Assembly (NCBI GenBank): GCA_007128075.1
Contig: SKYD01000054.1
Location: forward strand, 1-8,778
DNA length: 8,778 nt
Source of the DNA: Thiorhodovibrio sp.
GTDB lineage: Bacteria; Pseudomonadota; Gammaproteobacteria; Chromatiales; Chromatiaceae
Reading direction: 5' to 3'
The notes beneath the pieces are model-generated. The model saw nothing but the letters and a program-made list of their open reading frames with translations. It made no database searches and was not told the origin of the DNA. How positions within the stretch are numbered: position 1 is the first letter of the stretch; each line of letters opens with the position of its first letter. Shown here one piece after another: positions 1 to 5,775 of the stretch. Made by a program: the position numbers and the translations under genes.

Positions 1-143
1 CGCTGGCGTTCACAGTGGCATTTCGTGACCTTCCCAACGTAGCTCGCCACTCGCGTGGTTTGCTCGGTCTGCACCCTCACTGACTCTTTAGAAAACATCA
101 GAGACGCTTAGAAAAGAGTAGGTTTTAGCGAGGGGGCAGTACA
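1..143. other. No supported gene; downstream flank of the ilvE group
   Basis: I see no convincing gene here. One minus-strand frame is open from an ATG at 98 to the window edge (33 codons). It has no ribosome binding site and no family resemblance I can name. A plus-strand frame entering from the left edge stops near 81-83. A weak inverted repeat, ACTCTTT at 83-89 and AAAGAGT at 113-119 with a 23-nt loop, lies downstream of the last gene of the minus-strand group. It could be a poor terminator, but it lacks a clean U-tract. Confidence 0.4.
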
Positions 144-728
144 CTACCCAATTAAGAGTTTAGATGTATCTGAATCTTGCACTACAAACCAATGCCAAGC
201 AATGCCGCTGTGCTGATCAAGCTGGGTGAGCAACGCCGGCAAGGGCGCGACCTCACCCGGGAAAATGTCTTCAATTGAACAGAAGATTCGCGCATAGCCA
301 GCCTGGCCGCGCCAATCCCAATTCCATGCGGGTGCGCGATGGCCACAGTGTGAACAGATAACCAGGCAATCTGGCGTGTCGATCAAAGATTGCAGCGATG
401 TCGCCGCCCGTTTGCGGCACTGTTGACAGCATGGAGCGCGACTATTGCGGCCATAAACCAGCCGTGGCGTGGGCAACAGTGGCCATAAGCGCAGATGACA
501 GCCGGCGGTGGTGTCGGTCTCGCCAAGCTGTACTGCACAGCCAGTGAACCCAATCCAATCAAAAAACCGCGCCCCGCGGGCAAAGGATTGGATGCCCGTG
601 GTCGGATCACGGTCAAGCATCGCCCCAATCAGCTCAAATGTAGCAAGCCACTGTTGCAGTGCCTGGGGATCAAGCACTGCATGAGGATGGCGTGGCGCAA
701 GCAACAGCCGCCCCATGTGGTTAGTCAT
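144..728 (-). CDS. Conserved-looking hypothetical protein with two CxxC pairs (194 aa)
   Basis: I cannot name this protein. It is predicted soluble, with no signal peptide or membrane segment. Two cysteine pairs, C101-x2-C104 and C125-x2-C128, are spaced like a zinc ribbon embedded in the chain. The C-terminal third (about 138-184) is rich in W and aromatic residues, with WDWRGQAGYAR and IFPGEVAPLPALL stretches that look like a conserved block. I chose the ATG at 728 because ATGACTAA there makes an 8-nt overlap with the stop of the zinc-finger gene upstream, the usual layout for translational coupling. A longer frame from an ATG at 782 would add 18 residues but overlap that gene by 62 nt. It is the last gene of the ilvE group. 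A metal-binding role is inference from the cysteine pairs only. Confidence 0.72.
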   Translation of the reverse strand: MTNHMGRLLLAPRHPHAVLDPQALQQWLATFELIGAMLDRDPTTGIQSFARGARFFDWIGFTGCAVQLGETDTTAGCHLRLWPLLPTPRLVYGRNSRAPCCQQCRKRAATSLQSLIDTPDCLVICSHCGHRAPAWNWDWRGQAGYARIFCSIEDIFPGEVAPLPALLTQLDQHSGIAWHWFVVQDSDTSKLLIG

Positions 729-927
729 CAACAAGCTGATAGGTTGCTCCGCAATAAGGGCAGGTGACGCTGCCTTGTGCATCGAGTGCTAAATACACTC
801 TAGGGTGCATATTCCACACCTCTTCATCAGGGCGTGGGCAACTCAGCGGCAAATCCTGACGGCGGATGTGAATTGGAGTTGGTGGTGCTGGCTTGGCCAT
901 CACCGAGGAAAAGGTTGGTAATTCCAT
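721..927 (-). CDS. CHCC zinc-finger domain protein (zf-CHCC family)
   Basis: This small protein (68 aa) has the pattern C30-x10-H41-x14-C56-x2-C59. The block around the ligands reads LPLSCPRPDEEVWNMHPRVYL, then VTCPYCGATYQL. This is the zf-CHCC family, related to the zinc-binding end of the mitochondrial complex I subunit NDUFS6. Bacterial members are short, cytoplasmic and of unknown job, and are often found next to ilvE in proteobacteria, as here. The ATG at 927 lies 8 nt after AGGGG, which overlaps the ilvE stop TAG, so this start is preferred over an in-frame ATG at 900 that has no ribosome binding site. The gap from ilvE is 11 nt, and the gene overlaps the next one by 8 nt, so the three are probably co-translated. 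Confidence 0.9.
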   Translation of the reverse strand: MELPTFSSVMAKPAPPTPIHIRRQDLPLSCPRPDEEVWNMHPRVYLALDAQGSVTCPYCGATYQLVDD

Positions 928-938
928 AGCAGCAGCCC

Positions 939-1859
939 CTAGGTTAAAGTGAGCCAGTCGGCATGAGTGTCGAGCCGTCCATGCACCAAATCAAAATAGC
1001 GTTGCTGAAGCTGGGTGGTGATCGGGCCGCGTCCACCGTTGCCAATCACCCGCCCGTCGATCTCACGAATCGGGGTGACTTCAGCCGCTGTGCCAGTGAA
1101 AAACGCCTCATCCGCAATGTAGACCTCATCACGGGTGATGCGCTTTTCGACCACAGTCAGCCCCGCTTCGGCAGCCAGCGTCATCACGGTGCGCCGGGTG
1201 ATGCCATCGAGTGCGGAGGTTAGATCTGGGGTATAGAGCACGCCATCACGCATCAGAAAAATATTTTCACCGCTGCCTTCCATGACATAACCCTGGGCAT
1301 CGAGCAGCAGCGCCTCATCGTAGCCGTCGCGCAGTGCTTCTTGCAATGCCATCATTGAATTCATGTAATTGCCATTGGCCTTCGCCCGACACATGGTGAC
1401 ATTGACATGATGGCGCGTAAACGAGGAGACCCGCACCCGAATGCCACGGGTCATGTTATCCTCACCTAGATAGGCGCCCCAATCCCAGGCGGCAATGATG
1501 CAATGTACCCGCAGATTATCAGCACGCAGCCCCATACCTTCTGAGCCATAAAATAACATCGGGCGGATATATGCCGATTGCAAGCCATTGTCACGCACCA
1601 CCTGGCGCTGGGCTTGATTGAGCGTTTCCTGATCATAAGGGCAGCTCATGCCGAGGATATGTGCTGAATTAAACAGCCGTGTGGTGTGATCATGGAGCCG
1701 AAAAATTGCCGGCCCCTGTGTGGTTTGATAGGCGCGCACGCCCTCAAATACCCCCATGCCATAATGTAAAGTGTGGGTGAGCACATGGGTCTTGGCATCG
1801 CGCCAAGGCACCAGCTCGCCGTCATACCAGATCAAACCGTCACGATCCGCCATACTCAT
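939..1859 (-). CDS. ilvE: Branched-chain amino acid aminotransferase
   Basis: This PLP-dependent fold-type IV enzyme of the cytoplasm moves the amino group between glutamate and the keto acids of leucine, isoleucine and valine, the last step of their synthesis. At 306 aa it matches the usual IlvE length (about 309). Visible marks are the N-terminal GMGVFEGVRAY (about 34-44), the Schiff-base lysine K160 in CRAKANGNYMNS, the cofactor-contact stretch EGSGENIF (194-201), GITRRT (219-224) and FFTGTAAEVTPI (253-264). The ATG at 1859 sits 11 nt after an AGGGG ribosome binding site; a second ATG two codons in is less well placed. Downstream come the CHCC zinc-finger gene and a cysteine-pair protein. 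Upstream, 57 nt away, is a predicted secreted protein that may share the transcript. Confidence 0.97.
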   Translation of the reverse strand: MSMADRDGLIWYDGELVPWRDAKTHVLTHTLHYGMGVFEGVRAYQTTQGPAIFRLHDHTTRLFNSAHILGMSCPYDQETLNQAQRQVVRDNGLQSAYIRPMLFYGSEGMGLRADNLRVHCIIAAWDWGAYLGEDNMTRGIRVRVSSFTRHHVNVTMCRAKANGNYMNSMMALQEALRDGYDEALLLDAQGYVMEGSGENIFLMRDGVLYTPDLTSALDGITRRTVMTLAAEAGLTVVEKRITRDEVYIADEAFFTGTAAEVTPIREIDGRVIGNGGRGPITTQLQQRYFDLVHGRLDTHADWLTLT

Positions 1860-1916
1860 GGTAAGTTTTGCCCCTAAAAATAGAGTGGAACATGCAAAAA
1901 GGTGTGTGGACTTGGG

Positions 1917-2441
1917 TTATTTTTGCAGCTCATCGAGCCACAATCGTCGGTACAGTAACAACTGCCCCTCGGGATCACGCAGCACCAGTCGCCCTTCAAA
2001 GAGCGCGAACTCATACAACCGTGCCTGACGATTGTTAGGATTATAGAGTATGACGCGGTTGTCGCGTTGTTCGATGATGCCGTCGATTGATCCACTGCGT
2101 GGCTGGCAGATTCGAAAGCGGGAGCCGTGAATAATCAACAATCCCTGCTCGCGATCCTCCCACAGCCCATCAAGCACATGGCCTGATTTGCTGCCGGGAA
2201 GCCGCAGTTGGGCCTGTGGTTTCGGAAACGAAAAGGTCTGAATCGGGTCACCAAACGGCAGCAGCCACGGCCAGTTGTGATCACCGGCTGGATCGGCGGG
2301 AGCTGGCTCTGGCGCGTTGACCATCCCCATCGCCTCCATCATGCGCGTCATCGCATCGAGCATGGGGTGATGCTCAGCGGCGGTTGCGGTGACGCTGAGC
2401 ATCAGCCAAAAACTAAGGTATAACAAAACTCGATGGGACAT
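1917..2441 (-). CDS. Predicted secreted protein of unknown function (174 aa)
   Basis: I do not recognise a named family. The first 22 residues form a signal peptide: a short basic start (MSHR), a hydrophobic core and a likely signal peptidase I site at ATAA before E23, so the mature protein should be periplasmic. After it comes a methionine-rich stretch (about 27-41) and an A/P-rich linker (43-53). The C-terminal half (88-167) alternates hydrophobic and charged residues as in a beta-sandwich or barrel: LDGLWEDREQGLLIIHG, then YEFALFEGRLVLRDPEGQLLLYRRL. The ATG at 2441 is chosen because it begins the signal peptide; a TTG six codons earlier is possible but has no ribosome binding site. It is divergent from the plus-strand secreted protein at 2554 and lies 57 nt before ilvE. 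A lipocalin-like fold is only a guess. Confidence 0.8.
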   Translation of the reverse strand: MSHRVLLYLSFWLMLSVTATAAEHHPMLDAMTRMMEAMGMVNAPEPAPADPAGDHNWPWLLPFGDPIQTFSFPKPQAQLRLPGSKSGHVLDGLWEDREQGLLIIHGSRFRICQPRSGSIDGIIEQRDNRVILYNPNNRQARLYEFALFEGRLVLRDPEGQLLLYRRLWLDELQK

Positions 2442-2510
2442 AGGGCGGCAGCCAAACAAAAGCGGCGCGCAGGTATCGCACGCATCAATCTAGTGTAACA
2501 TCCCACTGCA

Positions 2511-2522
2511 CTGTATCTACAG
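2511..2522. promoter_or_regulatory. Small dyad in the divergent intergenic region
   Basis: The 112-nt gap between the two divergent secreted-protein genes (2442-2553) must hold promoters for both. I could not find a pair of -35 and -10 boxes with good spacing in either direction. The clearest symmetric element is CTGTA-TC-TACAG at 2511-2522, which could be an operator half-pair, but a 10-base match of this kind also occurs by chance. Confidence 0.2.
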
Positions 2523-2553
2523 CCTGTCAGAAATTATTACACGGAGATTAAGA

Positions 2554-3075
2554 ATGCACCCGAAGTTTTTATCAATCCTGCGGACTGTTGGCGTGGCGTT
2601 GGTTTTAGTGAGCGCCAGCACTGCACCCCTTGCCGCCGTGCCAGGCGGTGACTGGGTTGTTCGTGTTCGCCAGGGCGCCGATTACGCCTCAGCATTGTCA
2701 CGCACTGGCCAGGTTGAGATAATTATTGGCTGCGGCTTGGTTGACCAGGTGTGGCTGCCGGAGCTCATTGTTGTCGATCATGCCAACTGGCTGATTCAAC
2801 GCCAGCCAGCTCATGCCCTCACCCTCGATATGGTCATTGACAACACCAGGTATCCGCTGCGCATCACTGAGACCAACGCACCCTATTACACCACTGCCGG
2901 ACGCTTGTCCTTAGCAGAAGCGCAACGCAATTTCTCGCCGACACTCCAGCAGGCACTGCAACGCGGACTGCGCTTGATGATCCGGCAGCGCGAAAATCCC
3001 ACCAATCGCATCGCTGTTTTTTCACTGATTGGCTCGGCAAAAAGCATGAATCAAGCCTTGCGGCGCTGTCGTTAG
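2554..3075 (+). CDS. Predicted periplasmic protein of unknown function (173 aa)
   Basis: This is the only plus-strand gene in the window. Residues 1-28 form a signal peptide (MHPKFLSILR, hydrophobic core, cleavage likely after PLAA), so the product should be exported. The mature part holds just two cysteines, C60 and C172, the second one residue from the end, which would allow a disulfide bond tying the C-terminus to the core. The ending FSLIGSAKSMNQALRRC resembles the end of small periplasmic proteins of the IalB type (F-x-L-x-G, then a C-terminal cysteine), but I cannot confirm membership. GGAG 9 nt before the ATG supports the start. It is followed at once by eight Ts (3076-3083) and then the hairpin shared with the convergent osmC gene. 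Confidence 0.82.
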   Translation: MHPKFLSILRTVGVALVLVSASTAPLAAVPGGDWVVRVRQGADYASALSRTGQVEIIIGCGLVDQVWLPELIVVDHANWLIQRQPAHALTLDMVIDNTRYPLRITETNAPYYTTAGRLSLAEAQRNFSPTLQQALQRGLRLMIRQRENPTNRIAVFSLIGSAKSMNQALRRCR

Positions 3076-3093
3076 TTTTTTTTGACCTTGCGA

Positions 3094-3128
3094 CTGATTC
3101 AATTTTGTTACCAACAAAATCGAATCAG
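3094..3128. terminator. Long hairpin between convergent genes
   Basis: CTGATTC (3094-3100) and ATTTTGTT (3102-3109) pair with AACAAAAT (3113-3120) and GAATCAG (3122-3128) around a 3-nt loop. The single interruption, 3101 against 3121, is A-C in plus-strand RNA but G-U in minus-strand RNA, so the stem is an unbroken 16 bp only for the osmC transcript. The osmC stop codon (3127-3125) lies inside the first arm. Neither direction has a U-tract directly after the stem; the T-run at 3076-3083 precedes it on the plus strand. It may act as a two-way terminator or a 3'-end stabiliser. Confidence 0.6.
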
Positions 3129-3577
3129 TATAACACCGTTCCGTTTTCGTCCACAATTGACACCGAGGTTGGAATGCCTTGGCGGATGCTTGCCGAGACA
3201 ACACAAAAATCCTCAAACAGATCCTTGCAGCGGGCAAAGCGTTTTGAGCTGGTGATTGCCTCGCCAGCAATCAGTGTAATTTCAAGCTGACCAACGCGTA
3301 GCCGTTGCTTGTCATTGCGCACTAGCACACAGGCAGCCTGTGTGCGCAAACAATTCGCTGGTGGATCGTCCTTGAACAGACAATAGAGCAGGCTGGCTGC
3401 CATGCAGTGCGCTGCTGCTGCTGCCAACAAGCGCGAGGCATTGGGACCAGCACACTCACCCAAAGGCGGCGGCTCGTCGAGCACTAAGGCGGGGGTGTGC
3501 GGCCAATCAAATTCCACCGCTAGTTGATATTTTTCTTTCTGTTGCAATTCAATAACAAAGCGACCTGGGTCAGACAT
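3125..3577 (-). CDS. OsmC/Ohr-family protein
   Basis: OsmC-family proteins are small cytoplasmic, dimeric thiol peroxidases that reduce organic hydroperoxides. This 150-aa chain has the family's usual length and marks: GPNASRLLAAAAAHCMAASL (44-63) with the first active cysteine at C58, and FEDFCVVSASIRQGIPTSV (121-139) with the second at C125, spaced as in OsmC. It is closer to the general OsmC-like branch than to Ohr or OsmC proper, so the exact substrate is unknown. Extra cysteines at 42, 66, 76, 83 and 117 are notable. The open frame runs 49 codons further upstream, but that part lies over rnk coding sequence and has no family match, so the ATG at 3577 is chosen. It follows rnk by 16 nt and probably shares its transcript. 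Confidence 0.9.
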   Translation of the reverse strand: MSDPGRFVIELQQKEKYQLAVEFDWPHTPALVLDEPPPLGECAGPNASRLLAAAAAHCMAASLLYCLFKDDPPANCLRTQAACVLVRNDKQRLRVGQLEITLIAGEAITSSKRFARCKDLFEDFCVVSASIRQGIPTSVSIVDENGTVLY

Positions 3578-3593
3578 AGCATTACACCAAAAA

Positions 3594-4007
3594 CTAACGG
3601 TAAAATTCACCGGCGCGTTCGGGCTGGTACACAACTTCTTCGATGCGCACCTGGAGCACCCCGCCACCGGGCTTTGGCCATTCGATGACATCACCTGTTG
3701 ACAGACCAAGCAGCGCGCTACCAACAGGGGCTAGAATCGAAATTTTCTGACTGCTGGCATCCATATCCTTAGGATAGACTAGGGTCAGGGTAAACTCATC
3801 AGGCGAGGATTCGACACGAAATCTTACCGTTGAATTCATCGTCACCACGGTGGCGGGAATTTGCTGCGGCTCGACAATCTCGGCGCGTGCCAGCTCAGCC
3901 TCCAAAGCTGCCTTGCCAGGAAATGCCCCGCTTGGCAAGGAGTCTAACAACTGTTCTAAACGGTCGGCATCAAGCGACGATATCACAATTTGAGGTCGTT
4001 TGTTCAT
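3594..4007 (-). CDS. rnk: Nucleoside diphosphate kinase regulator Rnk
   Basis: Rnk is a GreA/GreB-like protein that binds RNA polymerase and in enteric and pseudomonad bacteria influences nucleoside diphosphate kinase levels. At 137 aa it matches the E. coli length (136). The short N-terminal helical part (about 10-45) precedes a GreA/GreB C-terminal-type domain with VTMNSTVRF (55-63), LVYPKDMD (77-84), ISILAPVGSALLGLSTGDVI (89-108) and the ending YQPERAGEFYR (127-137). The ATG at 4007 begins the family-matching MNKRPQIVISS; a further 29 codons upstream run into the 3' end of rnpB and are rejected. No strong ribosome binding site or promoter is visible in the 42 nt after rnpB, so readthrough from rnpB or an upstream promoter is possible. 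Confidence 0.95.
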   Translation of the reverse strand: MNKRPQIVISSLDADRLEQLLDSLPSGAFPGKAALEAELARAEIVEPQQIPATVVTMNSTVRFRVESSPDEFTLTLVYPKDMDASSQKISILAPVGSALLGLSTGDVIEWPKPGGGVLQVRIEEVVYQPERAGEFYR

Positions 4008-4049
4008 GATTTGAAAAGTTATCGGTTCGGTGTGCGAGTATTCAAAAAA

Positions 4050-4410
4050 GGGAGTCGGCCTATAAGCCGGGTTCTGTCGAGGACAATCATTCATCTGGGA
4101 TCCGTGTCACCACGAACCTCAAGCGACCGACCCGAGAACACATGCGGGCAACATGCTGCGAAACGCTTGTTCCTCTATTTGGTCTTGCTCCGGGTGGGGT
4201 TTACCCTGCCACTGCTGTTGCCAGCAGCGCGGTGCGCTCTTACCGCACCTTTTCACCCTTACCGCCCGCAGCAAGCAGGTGGCGGTGTCTTTTCTGTGGC
4301 ACTTTCCGTAGGCTCGCGCCCCCCAGGCGTTACCTGGCACCCTGCCCTATGGAGCCCGGACTTTCCTCCGCGAGTTCAAAGAACCCACAGCGACTGCCCA
4401 GCCAACTCCC
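4050..4410 (-). ncRNA. rnpB: RNase P RNA, bacterial type A
   Basis: This is the catalytic RNA of RNase P, which cuts the 5' leader from pre-tRNAs. On the minus strand the conserved core GAGGAAAGTCCGGGCTCC (4368-4351) is followed by ATAGGGCAGGGTGCCAGGTA, GGTAAACCCCACCCGGAGCA with AAGACCAAATAG, the GGGTCGGTC loop (around 4133) that pairs with the tRNA CCA end, and the 3' part AGATGAATGATTGTCC with ACAGAACCCGGCTTATAGG. The ends are set by helix P1: GGGAGTTGGC (4410-4401) pairs fully with GCCGACTCCC (4059-4050), one pair being a wobble. Length is about 361 nt against 377 in E. coli. A T6 run (4049-4044) follows the 3' strand of P1 at once and probably marks transcript end. The helix after the CCA loop is capped CGTG-GTGA-CACG. 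Open frames inside this region are not genes. Confidence 0.98.
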
Positions 4411-4415
4411 AGAGG

Positions 4416-5234
4416 CTAGTCTAGTCGTTTTGGTTTCATCCGCCAACCCAAAGATGGCATGTCAGTTGGTAATTTGCTCGGCGCATCAATCGCCCATTGC
4501 CAGAGCGCGGCATCGGCAATCGGCAGCACCAAAAACCAATGTTCTAAAATTGCCAGCGCAAGCAAGGTGGCATTGAGCATCAACGCCAGCGCGGCAAAAC
4601 TGTTGGCAGGATAATCGAGTACCGCAGCGACTTGCAGCACCATGATCACTGTGGAGACGGTGATCGAGATGGGAAACAGCAGATTCATCGGGCGTTTGCA
4701 CAGATAGCTGGTGAGAAAGCGTACATGCTCGGGCAGCCAGTCTTCGTTAAGATTGGGCACCCCAAAGAACAGATTGAGCTTGGCACTCCAGCGCATCCAC
4801 CACAGGGTGATATACGCCCACAGCCCCACTTGATTGGGCTGATCCCAAGTCACCATCAGCAAAAACAGCCCAATCCCGATAATTGCTAGTTCGTGATAGA
4901 GGCTGGTTTGCACACCGAGCCAAAACCGATTCCAGCGGCTGATGTTTGGCGGACAAGGGTCTTTGCGCGGACCGGTGATGACATCCATGAAATAGGTCAG
5001 CTCCAGCCAACCCCAGATCAGCACCCCGCAGGTAAAACTCAGATACGCACCTAAGCGCGTCGAATGGTTACCAAGCGTGATCAGCCCGGCGATAGCAGCC
5101 AGCAGCAGCAGCGTGGCACCGAGAATGCTCCAGCGGTAAGTCCAGCGTTCTTGGCGATCCAGATACAAAATCAGCCCGGTGCTAAACCACCATAAAAATA
5201 GGGCATAACTGACCGCGAGCGCAAGGCTCAGCAT
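4416..5234 (-). CDS. puhE: Photosynthetic complex assembly protein PuhE
   Basis: PuhE is an inner-membrane protein encoded after puhC in purple bacteria. In Rhodobacter capsulatus its loss alters bacteriochlorophyll production and slows the shift to phototrophic growth. This copy (272 aa) is almost all membrane: segments at about 3-25, 35-55, 61-80, 113-130, 135-150, 186-205 and 212-232. Conserved-looking blocks are FGVPNLNEDWLPEHVRFLTS (157-176), which should be a loop, and EHWFLVLPIADAALWQWA (231-248) near the C-terminus. The ATG at 5234 is 20 nt after the puhC stop, behind a GGCGGTG stretch. The gene ends 5 nt before the 5' end of rnpB, and its last codons carry a probable rnpB promoter. 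acsF, which follows puhE in many purple bacteria, is not here. Confidence 0.93.
   Translation of the reverse strand: MLSLALAVSYALFLWWFSTGLILYLDRQERWTYRWSILGATLLLLAAIAGLITLGNHSTRLGAYLSFTCGVLIWGWLELTYFMDVITGPRKDPCPPNISRWNRFWLGVQTSLYHELAIIGIGLFLLMVTWDQPNQVGLWAYITLWWMRWSAKLNLFFGVPNLNEDWLPEHVRFLTSYLCKRPMNLLFPISITVSTVIMVLQVAAVLDYPANSFAALALMLNATLLALAILEHWFLVLPIADAALWQWAIDAPSKLPTDMPSLGWRMKPKRLD
4418..4446 (-). promoter_or_regulatory. Candidate sigma-70 promoter for rnpB inside puhE
   Basis: Reading the minus strand, TTGGCG (4446-4441) stands as a -35 box, then 17 nt, then TAGACT (4423-4418) as a -10 box. The rnpB 5' end at 4410 follows after 7 nt. Each box matches 4 of 6 consensus bases and all spacings are ideal. 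The promoter lies in the last 10 codons of puhE, and its -10 box shares three bases with the puhE stop codon TAG. There is no other room for a promoter between the two genes. Confidence 0.65.
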
Positions 5235-5254
5235 GATAAAAACACCGCCGCTGG

Positions 5255-5740
5255 CTAATGATCCGTCGGCACGGCGGCGGCAGGATCGGGTAATTTAATC
5301 TCCGCATTCAGCAAGGCGGCAAAGGCATCACGGTTATCCTGACCATAGGCGCGCAGATCAAGCTGATCGCCGGTTTCAGGATCTTCGAGCAGCAAGCGAC
5401 CATCCGCCCGTAAGGAGACAACGAAGGGGGTTTTGGTATCAATCGATTGCACCTTGCGATGGCGACCCAGTCCGCGCAACACACCAAAGATAAAGCCATC
5501 CTCACCCGAATCGAGGGTGGCGATTGGCTGACCTTCAGTGTACACGGTGATCGTGCCGCTGCCTTGATCATCAAAATAGAGGGTGCGCGCCTTCACCACT
5601 TCAGCAAACTCAAGCTCGCTTTTGCCAATCCCAGTGAGACGAACAAAGGCAGCCACACTAATCGTAAAGCCAATCATCACCGCCGCGCCGATTAAAATCC
5701 CGCGCGGGAAGGTGCGCCCCTCGAATGGGTCATCACTCAA
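5255..5740 (-). CDS. puhC: Photosynthetic complex assembly protein PuhC
   Basis: PuhC is a single-pass inner-membrane protein needed for full levels of the reaction-centre/LH1 core complex in Rhodobacter. This 161-aa copy has a short cytoplasmic N-terminus, one membrane segment (about 13-36) and a periplasmic domain. That domain holds the family block DGFIFGVLRGLGRHR (81-95), then PFVVSLRADGRLLLEDPETG (105-124) and LDLRAYGQDNRDAFAALL (127-144). The start codon is TTG at 5740, supported by AGAGGA 8 nt upstream and by the position of the membrane segment; the next in-frame ATG (codon 22) would cut into that segment. The gap from puhB is 35 nt and to puhE 20 nt. Confidence 0.95.
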   Translation of the reverse strand: MSDDPFEGRTFPRGILIGAAVMIGFTISVAAFVRLTGIGKSELEFAEVVKARTLYFDDQGSGTITVYTEGQPIATLDSGEDGFIFGVLRGLGRHRKVQSIDTKTPFVVSLRADGRLLLEDPETGDQLDLRAYGQDNRDAFAALLNAEIKLPDPAAAVPTDH

Positions 5741-5748
5741 GTTGTTGA

Positions 5749-5754
5749 TCCTCT
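5749..5754 (-). promoter_or_regulatory. Ribosome binding site deciding the TTG start of puhC
   Basis: AGAGGA on the minus strand lies 8 nt before the TTG at 5740. It is the only good ribosome binding site in the puhB-puhC gap, and no in-frame ATG occurs until codon 22, so it fixes the rare start codon. Confidence 0.75.
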
Positions 5755-5775
5755 AGTTGATGGTGCAAGGTGGGT

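Noticed and set aside
83..119. Inverted repeat ACTCTTT/AAAGAGT as terminator of the ilvE group
   Set aside because: Seven A/T-rich pairs with a 23-nt loop and no clean U-tract are too weak to call a terminator.
2442..2459. TTG start giving the 174-aa secreted protein six more residues
   Set aside because: No ribosome binding site precedes the TTG, and the extra residues would add a cysteine and clutter ahead of a normal signal peptide.
3578..3724. 49-codon N-terminal extension of the OsmC-family frame, with extra CxxC-like cysteines
   Set aside because: It overlaps the end of rnk, which is well supported in another frame, and OsmC proteins begin where the ATG at 3577 lies.
4005..4044. Possible rnk promoter, TTGAAT and GATAAC with a 16-nt spacer after rnpB
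   Set aside because: The transcript would begin within a few bases of the ATG, leaving almost no leader, and both boxes are weak. I could not support it.
4008..4094. 29-codon N-terminal extension of Rnk
   Set aside because: It would read through the 3' end of rnpB and exceed the family's usual length.
3990..4576. Several open frames on both strands between rnk and puhE (plus 3990-4424, plus 4142-4576, minus 4119-4340)
   Set aside because: They lie over the RNase P RNA gene, whose conserved core and closing helix P1 explain the sequence. None resembles a protein family.
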